A stretch of DNA of 36,501 nucleotides. Origin: Acidobacteria bacterium Ga0077522 (GTDB lineage: Bacteria > Acidobacteriota > Vicinamibacteria > Vicinamibacterales > Vicinamibacteraceae). Location of the stretch: positions 1-36,501 of the forward strand of contig LNDN01000016.1 in NCBI GenBank assembly GCA_001464065.1. Direction: 5' to 3'. The notes below the pieces were generated by a model. It had not been told where the DNA came from. It worked only from the letters and a program-made list of their open reading frames with translations, and did not search any database. The translations under genes and the position numbers were made by a program. Shown here piece after piece: positions 7,227 to 16,101 of this stretch (within the stretch, counting starts at the first letter, position 1; every line of letters begins with the position of its first letter).

Positions 7227-9338
7227 TCATCTCTCGAGGCGCTCGCGGACCAGGCGAATCAGGGCCGCCGGGCGATACGGCTTCTGCAGGAAGTTGACGC
7301 CATCGACCAGTGACAGGTCGATGGCGTCCGACTCCTGGCTGTAGCCACTGGTGAAGATCACCGGCAGGTCGGGCCGGGCCTGCATCAGTCGCTCGACCAG
7401 GTCGGTGCCCATGATCCCGTCGGGCATCACGATGTCGGTCAGCACGAGATCGATGTCCTGCTGGTAGCGCGACCAGAGGTCGAGCGCCTCACGCCCCGAG
7501 GCGGCCTCGTGCACCCGATAGCCCTGCCGCACCAGCACATCGCGCACCATCTCGCGCACCGGGAGTTCGTCTTCCACCACCAGGACGCACTCGTGCCCGC
7601 GCGGCAGTGGCGGCGGCGCCGCCGTCGGTGGCGCGGCCGGCCGCGCGCCGACGAGGCACTGCGGGACGTACACGTCGAACTGCGTGCCGGCACCGACCGT
7701 CGTTCGCACGTCGACCCAGCCCCGATGCTGTTCGACGATGCCGAACACCGTGGCCAACCCGAGCCCGGTCGATCGCGCCCGGTCCTTGGTCGTGTAGAAC
7801 GGCTCGAAGATGTGCGGCAGGTGTTCGGCGGCGATGCCGATCCCCGAGTCGCGCACCGTCATCCGCGCGTACTGCCCGCGGCCCGGCGCGGCCGTGGCCG
7901 ATCGGGGCGGATGCGCGTGGACGATCGCCGTCGAGACGATGAGCGATCCCCCGGTGGGCATCGCGTCACGCGCGTTGACGGCGAGGTTCATCAGGACCTG
8001 CTCGATCATGCCCGCATCGGCATTGATGTGGACCCGTCCGGGCGCGAGCACCGTGTGCAGTTCGATGTCGGCTCCGATGAGCCGTCGCAGCAGCTTGCCG
8101 AGGTCGGCGACGAGTTCGTTGACGTCGGTCGGGGTCAGCTGCACCACCTGCCGGCGACTGAAGGCCAGCAACTGCCGCGTGAGCTCGGCGGCCTTGTCGG
8201 CGGCCTCGCCGATGGCCCTGGCCGCGGGCACGACCTCGGCCGGATGACGCAGGCAGTCCTCCAGCAGCGATGACTGCCCCTGAATCACCGTGAGCAGGTT
8301 GTTGAAGTCGTGGGCGACGCCGCCGGCCAGCTTGCCGATGGCCTCCATCTTCTGGGACTGCCGCAGCTGCGCTTCGAGGCTGGCCCGCTTGGCCTCGCTC
8401 TCGCGGCGCTCCGACAGGTCACGGAGAAACGCGCTGTAGGACAGGCCCGCCGACGACGGCACCGGCACCAGGGACAGTTCGAGCGAGAGCACGCGCCCGT
8501 CCCGATGCGCACCGGTGACCTCCGCCCGCCGACTGATGCCGAGCGGGCAGGTCGGCGGGAAGCCGTCCGCCAGGGCGTCCACGAAGGCGCGGCAGCTGGA
8601 CTCCGCGAGGACGACCTCGTGGAAGGGACGCCCGACCACCTCGACCCGCAGCCACCCGAACAGTTCCTCGGCCCGCAGGTTCCATTCGGTGATGTCCCCC
8701 TGCGCCGTGAACGAGACCACGGCGTCCAGCGCGTGCTCGATGATCAGGCGCGTGCGCTCTTCGCTGGCGGCCAGCGCCCGTTCGGCCCGCCGACGCTCGC
8801 TGCGGCTCTCCGAGGCACGCAGTTCGCGTTCGATGGCCGGGACGAGACGCGTCAGGTTGCCCTTCATCACATAGTCGTTGGCGCCGAGCCGCATGGCCTC
8901 GATGGCCACGTGCTCGCCGACCGTGCCCGACACGAGCAGGCACGGCAGGTCGCGACAGTGCGCACGCACCATCTGCACGGCATCGAGACCGGAGAACCCC
9001 GGCATGGTGTGATCGACGAGCACCAGATCCCAGCGCCCGCCCTGCAGGGCGCCCTGCACCCCGCTGGCGTCCTGAACGCGCAGGATCTCCGGCGAAAAGC
9101 CTCCCCGCTCCAGGTGCCGCTGCACCAGCCACGCATCGTCGTGCGAGTCCTCGATGAGGAGGAGCCGGATGCTGCGGGGGCGCGGTCCCGACAGACTGCT
9201 CGGGCCGCCGATGACGGTTTCGCCGAAGAGCGCCTGCTGACCGAGGTCTGAGGTGTCGGCGTGCACCGGCCCGGCCGCACTGGTCGTCATGGGCGCGTTC
9301 TGGCGACGACGAAGCGGCGACGAGGCGTCCACGGACAT
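7227..9338 (-). CDS. Hybrid histidine kinase: REC-PAS-HisKA-HATPase-REC
   Basis: 703 residues. An N-terminal receiver domain (about 57-172) has LLIEDSHDD and phospho-acceptor Asp109 in [14 protein letters not shown] domain (about 195-310) follows, then a HisKA dimer domain with His343 in [11 protein letters not shown]. The ATPase domain has its N-box at [10 protein letters not shown] (451-460), DSGIGI (497-502) and TGLGLA (524-529). A Pro-rich linker leads to a second receiver (about 583-703) with Asp635 in [10 protein letters not shown] and Lys686. No membrane segment is seen, so it should be cytosolic. The start at 9338 is 1 bp after the stop of the upstream kinase, implying coupled expression. 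The open frame continues to 9611, but that part lies inside the upstream gene in another frame. Confidence 0.93.
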   Translation of the reverse strand: MSVDASSPLRRRQNAPMTTSAAGPVHADTSDLGQQALFGETVIGGPSSLSGPRPRSIRLLLIEDSHDDAWLVQRHLERGGFSPEILRVQDASGVQGALQGGRWDLVLVDHTMPGFSGLDAVQMVRAHCRDLPCLLVSGTVGEHVAIEAMRLGANDYVMKGNLTRLVPAIERELRASESRSERRRAERALAASEERTRLIIEHALDAVVSFTAQGDITEWNLRAEELFGWLRVEVVGRPFHEVVLAESSCRAFVDALADGFPPTCPLGISRRAEVTGAHRDGRVLSLELSLVPVPSSAGLSYSAFLRDLSERRESEAKRASLEAQLRQSQKMEAIGKLAGGVAHDFNNLLTVIQGQSSLLEDCLRHPAEVVPAARAIGEAADKAAELTRQLLAFSRRQVVQLTPTDVNELVADLGKLLRRLIGADIELHTVLAPGRVHINADAGMIEQVLMNLAVNARDAMPTGGSLIVSTAIVHAHPPRSATAAPGRGQYARMTVRDSGIGIAAEHLPHIFEPFYTTKDRARSTGLGLATVFGIVEQHRGWVDVRTTVGAGTQFDVYVPQCLVGARPAAPPTAAPPPLPRGHECVLVVEDELPVREMVRDVLVRQGYRVHEAASGREALDLWSRYQQDIDLVLTDIVMPDGIMGTDLVERLMQARPDLPVIFTSGYSQESDAIDLSLVDGVNFLQKPYRPAALIRLVRERLER

Positions 9339-9339
9339 G

Positions 9340-10122
9340 TCAGGAGGCCTGCGCCGCCGGCAGCGACATGTAGAAGGTGGCGCCCTGCCCTGGAGCACTC
9401 TCGGCCCACAGGCGACCGCCGTGCCGTTCGACGATGCGGCGGGCGGAGGCGAGTCCGATGCCGAGCCCCTCGACGGGCGCGGCGGCATGGAGGCGCTGGA
9501 AGGGCACGCCGAGCCGGTGCGCCTGCCGCATGTCGAAGCCCGCGCCATTGTCGCGAACCGTAACGATGATCTCGTCGCCCGACAGCGAGGCGTCGACGTC
9601 GATGCGGGCATCGGCCCGACTTCGGGTGAACTTCCAGGCGTTGCTCAGGAGGTTCTCGAGCGCGATGGCGAGCAGTGTGCCGTCGCCGAGTACGGGGATC
9701 GAGGGGACGACGGTCGTGCGGACCTGCCGCGCCGGGTCGGCCTGGCGCAGATCCGCGAGGAGGTGGGTCGCCGTCTCGGCGAGATCACACGGGGCACTGC
9801 GCAAGGCCCCTCGGCTGAGACGTGACAGGCGCAACAGGGCATCCACGCGCTGTTCTACGGTCTGCGTGGCCTGCCGGATACGCTCGACATAGTCGCGCGC
9901 ACCTGCGGGCAGATGGCCGGCGTAGTCCTCGAGCAGCGCGGTCGCGTAGCCGTCGATGGCACGCAGGGGCGCCCGCAGATCGTGGGAGATGGCGTAGCTG
10001 AACGTCTCGAACGCCTGCTCGGCAGGAGCCGGTTCCGACGGAACGGGGGTACCGGGGGCCGGCGGCCCGTCGTGCGGGTCACCGGGCCTGGCACCTGACT
10101 GGGTGGGCGGAGTCAGGGTCAC
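9340..10122 (-). CDS. Sensor-less histidine kinase
   Basis: About 260 residues. After a Pro-rich disordered start, the HisKA domain carries FSYAISHDLRAPLRAIDGYA, the pattern of phytochrome-type kinases, with the phospho-accepting histidine in SHDLR. The ATPase domain has NLLSNAWKF (N-box), DNGAGFDM and GLGIGLA. No receiver, PAS, GAF or membrane part is visible, so the input must come from a partner. The downstream hybrid kinase, 1 bp away, begins with a receiver domain and is the obvious phosphotransfer candidate (inference). A GTG at 10122 is preceded by GGAAG at fair spacing; a TTG at 10152 is an alternative start that adds 10 residues. Confidence 0.88.
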   Translation of the reverse strand: MTLTPPTQSGARPGDPHDGPPAPGTPVPSEPAPAEQAFETFSYAISHDLRAPLRAIDGYATALLEDYAGHLPAGARDYVERIRQATQTVEQRVDALLRLSRLSRGALRSAPCDLAETATHLLADLRQADPARQVRTTVVPSIPVLGDGTLLAIALENLLSNAWKFTRSRADARIDVDASLSGDEIIVTVRDNGAGFDMRQAHRLGVPFQRLHAAAPVEGLGIGLASARRIVERHGGRLWAESAPGQGATFYMSLPAAQAS

Positions 10123-10182
10123 GGTCGAGTCTTCCGACAGTGTGTCGGCCAACCTCGGCGAGAACTGTAGACAACTGGTCGG

Positions 10183-11751
10183 TCAGGCTGAGCCCGCGAT
10201 CCCGGGTGCGCCAGCCTCCACGACGAACGACTGACGGGTCTCGATGGGCGCGCCGGGCCGCGTGACGTGCGGCACGACGCGAAAGTGGGTGGTCCAGGTC
10301 CGGGGCGTGACCTCGGCCAGCAGGTAGCCGCGCCGGTCGCACGTGAACCGGAGGTGGGGGTTGGCGCGCAGGATGGGATCGAGCGGGCCGGGATCGTCGC
10401 TGCCATCGCCACCGCTGGTCACCGAGGTGGTCACGAACTCGGCGCCGACCAGTGGCCGGTCGGGCAACCCGTCCGCGGGCAGCGATCCCGCGTAGTGACG
10501 ATGGACGTCACCGGTCAGGACGATGAAGTTGCGGGGCCGATCCGTGAACATCGCCTGGACGCGCTGACGCGCCGCGGCGTAGCCGTTCCAGCTGTCCATC
10601 GGGCGCGCGAGGCGGCCGTCCGGCAGCGGGCGCTGGAGGTCGCCGAAGAAGACCTGCTGCCCCAGCACGTCCCAGCGCGCGCGCGACACCGCCGCCCGGC
10701 CACGCAGCCAGGCCTCCTGCGTCGCTCCCAGCATCGTCCGGCCTGGCGAGAGGCGATCGGCACAGTCGACGCGGTTGCCATCGCCGCAGGGCTGGTCGTC
10801 GCGGAACTGGCGGGTGTCGAGCATGTACAGGCGCGCGAGGTCGCCCCAGGCGAGTTCTCTGTAGAGGCGGGAGGACGCGCCTCGCGGGGCTGCACCGCGA
10901 CGCAGCGGCATGATCTCGTGGTGCGCCGCGAAGGCGGCCGCACGACGTGTCAGGAACTGCGCGCGGGTCTGGGTGTCCTCGGGGATGTCGCCGGCCCAGT
11001 TGTTGTCGACCTCGTGGTCGTCCCACACCACGGCGAACGGCGCCGTCGCATGCAGCGTCTGGAGGTCAGGGTCGAGACGGTATTGGGCGTAGCGGCGGCG
11101 ATAGTCGGCCAGCGTGATGATCTCGCCCTGGTCGAAGGGCCTGGCGACGGGCGTGGCCGGGTTGCCCGCGTACTCGTAGATGTAGTCGCCGAGGTGCAGG
11201 ACCAGGTCGGGTCGCTCGGCGGCCAGGTGCGCGTAGGCCGTGAAGTAGCCGGTCTCGTAGCGCGAGCAGGACACGATGCCGAAGCGAGCCGCGTCGTCCT
11301 GACGGCCGCGTGCCGGCGCGGTCCGCGTGCGGCCGATCCGCGACTGGTGCCCCATCGCCGTGAAGCGGTAGAAGTACTCGCGGCCCGGGGCGAGTCCGGT
11401 GACCTCGACGTGGACGGCATGGGCGTCGGCCGGCTGGGCCGCGACCGTGCCCCGGCGCAGGACGCGGGCGAAGCGATCGTCGGCGGCCAGTTCCCACCGG
11501 ACCTGCACCGTGCGGGACGGCATGCCGCCGAGGCCATCGAGGGCCAGGGGTTGAGGCGCCAATCGGGTCCACAGGACGACGCTGTCGGCCCAGGGATCGC
11601 CAGACGCCACGCCGAGGGTGAAGGGCGTCGGCCCCGACACGTCGCGCAGGGCCAGGGCCGGCGCGCGCCCTGCCCAGGCCGTCATGGCCGCGGCGCCGGT
11701 GAGGATCAGGGAGCGGCGCGTGCGGCCATGGGGCGTCAGCAGGTCCGTCAT
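10183..11751 (-). CDS. Tat-exported PhoD-like alkaline phosphatase / phosphodiesterase
   Basis: About 522 residues. The start has a twin-arginine signal (TRRSLIL, then TGAAAMTAWAG), so the enzyme is exported folded, as PhoD enzymes are. Domain marks in order: an N-terminal Fn3-like domain ending in ASGDPW and VVLWTRL, then the metallophosphatase core with CSRYETG, LHLGDYIYEY, VWDDHEVDNNW, LDTRQFRDDQ and LTGDVHRHYAG. PhoD family enzymes use Fe/Ca to hydrolyse phosphate mono- and diesters and are often induced under phosphate starvation; no Pho box was recognised. A second ATG at 11760 would add three residues. It is divergent from manA with 77 bp between the starts. Confidence 0.92.
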   Translation of the reverse strand: MTDLLTPHGRTRRSLILTGAAAMTAWAGRAPALALRDVSGPTPFTLGVASGDPWADSVVLWTRLAPQPLALDGLGGMPSRTVQVRWELAADDRFARVLRRGTVAAQPADAHAVHVEVTGLAPGREYFYRFTAMGHQSRIGRTRTAPARGRQDDAARFGIVSCSRYETGYFTAYAHLAAERPDLVLHLGDYIYEYAGNPATPVARPFDQGEIITLADYRRRYAQYRLDPDLQTLHATAPFAVVWDDHEVDNNWAGDIPEDTQTRAQFLTRRAAAFAAHHEIMPLRRGAAPRGASSRLYRELAWGDLARLYMLDTRQFRDDQPCGDGNRVDCADRLSPGRTMLGATQEAWLRGRAAVSRARWDVLGQQVFFGDLQRPLPDGRLARPMDSWNGYAAARQRVQAMFTDRPRNFIVLTGDVHRHYAGSLPADGLPDRPLVGAEFVTTSVTSGGDGSDDPGPLDPILRANPHLRFTCDRRGYLLAEVTPRTWTTHFRVVPHVTRPGAPIETRQSFVVEAGAPGIAGSA

Positions 11752-11828
11752 GCGGCGCATTGTACGCAACGCGCTGTGTCACGGCGGTGACGCGGGGGCG
11801 GCCGTGGCCCGTGTCCTACAATCTCCTG

Positions 11829-12785
11829 ATGCACGTCTGGCAACGCCCGTTCGCCCTGCTGCCCACCTTCGCCCCGCGTCCCTGGGGGGTGATGGACCTC
11901 GCGCCGTGGTTTCCCAACCCGACCCCGGCCGTGAAGGTCGGCGAGGCCTGGTTCACGGCCGACGGCAATCCGACCGGTGCAGGCCCGACGTTCGGGGAGC
12001 TCACGCGCCGGCATCCGGCGGAGATTCTCGGCCCCGGGCAGGGGGAGGAGTGCCCGCTCCTCGTCAAGATCCTGTTCACCTCGGAGCGGCTCTCCATTCA
12101 GGTGCACCCCGACGACGAGTACGCGGCGATCCACCACGACGGGTCGCGCGGGAAGACCGAGGCGTGGCACGTGATTGCCGCCGAGCCCAACGCCACCATC
12201 GGGATCGGGCTGTCGGCGCCGCTGACACGTGAACAGGGCGAGGCCGCGGCCCTGTCAGGAGAGATCGAACACCTGATGGACTGGCGGCCGGCCGCCGCCG
12301 GCGACACGTTCCTGGTGCCTGCCGGCACCGTCCATGCCCTCGGACCAGGCCTGACGCTCATCGAGGTGCAGGAACAGTCCGACATCACGTACCGGCTGTT
12401 CGACTACGGGCGTGGCCGCGAGCTCCATCTCGAGCATGGCTTCGCCGTCTCCGACCTCGGGCCGTACACGCTCGGCAACGACACGCGCCACACCGCCGAC
12501 GCCGGTCGCACGATCCTCACGCACTGCCGCTACTTCACGATGGAGTGCCGGACGTCACGCGGCCAGTTGCTGTTTGCGCCGCTGGCGCCGCATTTCCATC
12601 TGGTGGTCGTGATCAAGGGCGAGGGCACGATTGCCGGCGAGCCCATGGTGCCGGGCGCCGTGTGGTGTGTGCCGGCCAAGGCCGACCCCTTCGTGATCGA
12701 GAGCTCCCAGAGCTGCGATCTGCTGATCACCTACCCGTCGGTCACGCCGACGGCCAGCTTCTACGAACCCTCCGAAACGGCCTGA
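11829..12785 (+). CDS. manA: Mannose-6-phosphate isomerase, class I
   Basis: 318 residues, the short bacterial form. The N-terminus has PFALLPTFAPRPWG. The zinc-binding motif is in IQVHPDDEYA, and the C-terminal cupin segment has PAGTVHALGPG, IEVQEQSDITYRLFDYGR and RELHLE. It interconverts mannose-6-phosphate and fructose-6-phosphate, feeding GDP-mannose or taking mannose into glycolysis. The ATG at 11829 begins the conserved part; the open frame from 11760 would overlap the divergent phosphatase start. The TetR gene begins 3 bp after the stop codon, suggesting co-transcription. Confidence 0.93.
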   Translation: MHVWQRPFALLPTFAPRPWGVMDLAPWFPNPTPAVKVGEAWFTADGNPTGAGPTFGELTRRHPAEILGPGQGEECPLLVKILFTSERLSIQVHPDDEYAAIHHDGSRGKTEAWHVIAAEPNATIGIGLSAPLTREQGEAAALSGEIEHLMDWRPAAAGDTFLVPAGTVHALGPGLTLIEVQEQSDITYRLFDYGRGRELHLEHGFAVSDLGPYTLGNDTRHTADAGRTILTHCRYFTMECRTSRGQLLFAPLAPHFHLVVVIKGEGTIAGEPMVPGAVWCVPAKADPFVIESSQSCDLLITYPSVTPTASFYEPSETA

Positions 12786-12788
12786 CGC

Positions 12789-13445
12789 GTGCCCCCCCCT
12801 TCCGACCCACCGCTCCGACTCACGCTCGGCGTCGGCGTGCGGCAGCTGGCCAAGGCGCAGACGCGACAGCGCGTGCGTGACGCCGCGCGGCACCTGTTCG
12901 TGGGGCGCGGCTTCGACGACACCACCACGCAGCAGGTGGCAGACGAGGCCCAGGTCGCCGTGGGCACGCTCTTCCAGCACGCCAGCGACAAGGAGGACCT
13001 GCTGCTGCTGGTCGTCCACGAGTTGCTGACCACCGCCGTCCAGCAGGCCTCGGCCCGAGGGTCGTCGCCGGATCTGCTGACCGACCTGACGCTGATGTTC
13101 GGAGGGCTGCTCGAGGTGTGTGCCGCGCTGGACCAGGCGGCTCGGCCGGCCGTGCGGGCCCAGTGGTTCGGCACCGGCCCCAACGCCCGCGCCGTGCAGT
13201 GGTTGCACGAGACGTTCCTCGACCAGGTGGCCGCGCGGCTCGAACGAGCGCAGCAGGCCGGCCAGCTCACCGACGGCGCCGATGCGCGGTTGCTGTCGCG
13301 CAGTCTCTCCGGCCTGTATCAGGGTGTGCTGCTCGACTGGCTGTGGACCGATGACGATCTGGACGCGGCGGTCGTGCGGCTGCGGGCGGCCTTCGCCCTG
13401 CAAATCATTCCTCTGCAGACGACAACGCCCGACGCGCCGCAGTGA
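12789..13445 (+). CDS. TetR/AcrR family transcriptional regulator
   Basis: 218 residues from a GTG start. The DNA-binding part is about residues 25-75: TRQRVRDAARHLFVGRGFDD, then TTTQQVADEAQVAVGTLFQHASDKEDLL, the typical TetR helix-turn-helix. The C-terminal two thirds is an all-helical ligand and dimer domain with no recognisable ligand signature. The start is uncertain: the GTG 3 bp after manA has no ribosome site and may rely on translational coupling. Its proximity to manA does not by itself show that it regulates manA. Confidence 0.88.
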   Translation: MPPPSDPPLRLTLGVGVRQLAKAQTRQRVRDAARHLFVGRGFDDTTTQQVADEAQVAVGTLFQHASDKEDLLLLVVHELLTTAVQQASARGSSPDLLTDLTLMFGGLLEVCAALDQAARPAVRAQWFGTGPNARAVQWLHETFLDQVAARLERAQQAGQLTDGADARLLSRSLSGLYQGVLLDWLWTDDDLDAAVVRLRAAFALQIIPLQTTTPDAPQ

Positions 13446-13484
13446 CGCGGCGCCCCGGGCGTGTCGGGTGAGGCGAGCGGAGCG

Positions 13485-14453
13485 CTAGGCCGAGGGCGGG
13501 GCTGGCGTGACCGGCGGCTGCCCTGCGAGGAACCGATCGAGCCTGGCGACGACGTCGGTGAGGTAGGCCTTGTCGCCGCCGCGGATCTCGGTGGTCATGA
13601 AGCCGTCGTACCCGATGTCGTGCAACGCCTTGCGCACCTCCGGCCAGTCGATGTTGCCCTCGCCGAGGTTGACCCAGCTGAACGTGCCCTTGTTCTGCAC
13701 GAGCTTGAAGTCCTTGAGATGGACCTTGCGGATGCGCGGGCCCAGCGTGCGGATCCAGTCCTGCGGGTAGGCGTAGAACACGATGTTGCCGACGTCGAAG
13801 TAGGCCTGGACGTACTTCGACTTGAAGCTGTCGACGTAGGCGTTCATCTCGAGCGGGCTGAGCAGGAACTTGTTCCAGACTTCCTCGATGCCGATGACGA
13901 TGCCCTGCTTCTCCGCCTCGGGCAGCAGGCGCTCGGTGATCACCTTGTGCGAGCGGGTCCACGCGTCCTGGTAGCTCGTCTTCGGATCCACCACCGCCGG
14001 CACGAGCAGCACCGTGTCGGCGCCGAGCAGCTTGGCGTTGGCAATCGACGTCAGCATGCCCTTGACGCTCTTGTCCACCACCGCGGCGTCCGACGACGAC
14101 AGCGGCGAGCGCCAGTGCTCGCTGTTCATCACCGAGTGGATCGGCAGCTTGGCCGCCTGCGCCGCCTTGGCGATCGCCTCGGCCTCGGCCGGACTCTCGA
14201 TGGTGTTCACTTCCATGCCCTCGAAGCCGACCTCGCGCGCCAGCGCGAAGCGCTCCTGGTAGGGCAGTTCCTTGGGCAGCATGCCGATCAGGACCGCCTT
14301 CTTCGGCGCGCCGCCGGGAGCCGCCGGGAGGGCTGCGGCCGCCGGGGCCGCGATGGCGCCAGGGGTCGGGATCAGGGCGGACGAGGCCGCTGCCGCTGCC
14401 GACATGACGCCGGCCTGCTTGAGGAACGAACGACGGGAGGTGTGAGTGGCCAT
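13485..14453 (-). CDS. Tat-exported sugar phosphate isomerase/epimerase-like TIM barrel
   Basis: 322 residues. A Tat signal (SRRSFLKQAGV, then an Ala-rich hydrophobic run) is followed by an Ala/Pro linker and a TIM barrel of the xylose isomerase-like / AP endonuclease 2 family. Likely metal ligands lie in IGIEEVWNKF, AYFDVGNIV, KVHLKDFK and TTEIRGG, in the order usual for the family. The likely reaction is epimerisation or isomerisation of a sugar or inositol derivative in the periplasm; the substrate cannot be read from sequence. Its start lies 10 bp after the ilvA stop, so it is probably transcribed with ilvA. The open frame continues upstream into ilvA, but that part is a shadow. Confidence 0.85.
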   Translation of the reverse strand: MATHTSRRSFLKQAGVMSAAAAASSALIPTPGAIAAPAAAALPAAPGGAPKKAVLIGMLPKELPYQERFALAREVGFEGMEVNTIESPAEAEAIAKAAQAAKLPIHSVMNSEHWRSPLSSSDAAVVDKSVKGMLTSIANAKLLGADTVLLVPAVVDPKTSYQDAWTRSHKVITERLLPEAEKQGIVIGIEEVWNKFLLSPLEMNAYVDSFKSKYVQAYFDVGNIVFYAYPQDWIRTLGPRIRKVHLKDFKLVQNKGTFSWVNLGEGNIDWPEVRKALHDIGYDGFMTTEIRGGDKAYLTDVVARLDRFLAGQPPVTPAPPSA

Positions 14454-14463
14454 GGGGGCGATT

Positions 14464-15981
14464 CTATGCCAGGAAGCGCTCGTAGGCGTCTTCGCCGGTG
14501 TCCTCGAACGTGCGGTAGCCGAGCGCCTCCAGGAAGCCGTCGAAGGCCTCGTCGTCGTCCACCGGCACTTCGAAGCCGGCCAGCACGCGACCGATGTCGG
14601 CGCCATGATTGCGATAGTGGAAGAGGCTGATGTTCCAGCGACCGCCGAGCGTGTCGAGGAACTGGAGCAGGGCGCCGGGTCGCTCGGGGAACTCGAACCG
14701 GCAGATGCGTTCGCGACCGACATCCCGCGATCGGCCGCCCACCATGTAGCGGATGTGCAGCTTGGCGAGTTCGCTCTGCGTCAGGTCGACCACGTGATAG
14801 CCGCCCTCCCGCAACTGCACCAGCACGTCATCGGCATCGGCGCGCGAGCGCGTGCCGACCCCCACGAAGATGTGCGCTTCGGCGCGCGTGCTCAGTCGGT
14901 AGTTGAACTCGGTGACGACCCGCGGGCCGAGAATGGTGCAGAACTGCCGGAACGCGCCCTTGCGCTCGGGAATGGTCACGGCGAAGAGGGCCTCGCGCTG
15001 CTCGCCGAGTTCGGCACGCTCCGCGACGAACCGCAGCCGATCGAAGTTCATGTTGGCGCCGGTCAGCACGGCGACCAGCGGCCCGCGCGGCGGCGTGGCC
15101 TGCGCCGCCACCCACGCCTTGAGGCCGGCCACCGACAGGGCGCCGGCCGGCTCCATGATGGTGCGGGTGTCGTCGAAGACGTCCTTGATCGCGGCACAGA
15201 TCGCGTCGTTGTCGACCAGCACGATCTCGTCCACGGTCTCCGTGGCGATCGCGAACGTGTGCTCGCCGACCTCGCGCACGGCGACGCCGTCGGCAAACAG
15301 CCCGACGCGCTCGAGCACGACCCGATGGCCCGCGTCGAGGGAGCGCTTCATCGCGTCGGCATCGACGGGCTCGACGCCGATGATGCGCACCGAGGGCATG
15401 ACGGCCTTGACGTACGCCGCGATGCCGGCGAGCAGACCGCCGCCGCCGACCGGGATGAAGATGGCGTCGAGGGCCCCGGGACGCTGGCGCACGATCTCGT
15501 CGCCGACGGTCCCCTGCCCCGCGATGACCAGCGGATCGTCGAACGGGTGGATGAACGTCTCTCCCGTCCGCGACGCCTCCTCGGAGGCGAACGCATACGC
15601 GTCGGCGTAGGTATCGCCGGCCAGCACCACTTCGGCGCCGCGATTGCGGACCGCATCGACCTTGATGTCCGGCGTCGTCCGCGGCATGACGATGCGGGCG
15701 CGCATGGCGAGGTGCTGGGCCGACATCGCCACGCCCTGCGCGTGGTTGCCGGCACTGGCGGCGATGACGCCCCTGGCCCGCTCGTCCGCCGTCAGGCGCG
15801 CCATGCGGTTGTAGGCGCCGCGAATCTTGAAACTGAACACCGGCTGCAGGTCTTCGCGCTTGAGCAGCACCGGCACGCCGAGTCGGGCCGACAGACGCGG
15901 GGCGCCATCGAGCGGGGTCTCGCGCGCGACATCGTAGACGCGGCTGGTGAGGATCTCCCGGAGGAGTGAGTCGAACGGCAC
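14464..15981 (-). CDS. ilvA: Threonine ammonia-lyase, biosynthetic
   Basis: 505 residues, close to E. coli IlvA (514). The PLP lysine is Lys52 in FSFKIRGAYN, the glycine-rich phosphate loop is VGGGGLLAGI, and AASAGNHAQGVA is present. The C-terminal third (about 325-505) holds two ACT-like regulatory domains (FAVTIPERKGAFRQFC and RFEFPERPGALLQFL), so this is the isoleucine-inhibited biosynthetic form, not the short catabolic one. It converts threonine to 2-oxobutanoate plus ammonia, the first step of isoleucine synthesis. No other ilv gene is in the window. The promoter region is occupied by a heptamer array. Confidence 0.95.
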   Translation of the reverse strand: MPFDSLLREILTSRVYDVARETPLDGAPRLSARLGVPVLLKREDLQPVFSFKIRGAYNRMARLTADERARGVIAASAGNHAQGVAMSAQHLAMRARIVMPRTTPDIKVDAVRNRGAEVVLAGDTYADAYAFASEEASRTGETFIHPFDDPLVIAGQGTVGDEIVRQRPGALDAIFIPVGGGGLLAGIAAYVKAVMPSVRIIGVEPVDADAMKRSLDAGHRVVLERVGLFADGVAVREVGEHTFAIATETVDEIVLVDNDAICAAIKDVFDDTRTIMEPAGALSVAGLKAWVAAQATPPRGPLVAVLTGANMNFDRLRFVAERAELGEQREALFAVTIPERKGAFRQFCTILGPRVVTEFNYRLSTRAEAHIFVGVGTRSRADADDVLVQLREGGYHVVDLTQSELAKLHIRYMVGGRSRDVGRERICRFEFPERPGALLQFLDTLGGRWNISLFHYRNHGADIGRVLAGFEVPVDDDEAFDGFLEALGYRTFEDTGEDAYERFLA

Positions 15982-15995
15982 AGGACGACTATAGC

Positions 15996-16051
15996 GGGAG
16001 TCGGGAACCGGGAACCGGGAACCGGGAACCGGGAACCGGGAGTCGGGAACC
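15996..16051. repeat. Heptamer array, mixed GGGAGTC and GGGAACC units
   Basis: Eight units in strict 7-bp register: GGGAGTC, five GGGAACC, GGGAGTC, GGGAACC. It begins 15 bp upstream of the ilvA start codon, on the opposite sense. It has the same unit family and G-run spacing as the array at 6421-6497. Confidence 0.95.
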
Positions 16052-16068
16052 GGGGGACCGCTTGGGAG

Positions 16069-16089
16069 GGCCCGCTCGCCGAGCGGGCC
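16069..16089. repeat. REP-like palindrome, copy 1
   Basis: GGCCCGCTC (16069-16077) and GAGCGGGCC (16081-16089) form a perfect 9-bp stem with a GCC loop, with GCTACC just after it (GGTAGC when read from the minus strand). It is 12 bp past the HAD phosphatase stop and could also act as its terminator, although no T-tract follows. Confidence 0.7.
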
Positions 16090-16101
16090 GCTACCCCCCT
16101 G

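Noticed and set aside
9339-9611. Extra 91 residues of the hybrid kinase frame
   Set aside because: They lie inside the upstream kinase gene in another frame and are Arg/Pro/Ser-rich noise.
10267-11790. Long plus-strand frame over the PhoD-like gene
   Set aside because: Shadow of the minus-strand phosphatase; no motif, no ribosome site.
14446-15969. Long plus-strand frame over ilvA
   Set aside because: Shadow; the ilvA frame has every conserved motif.
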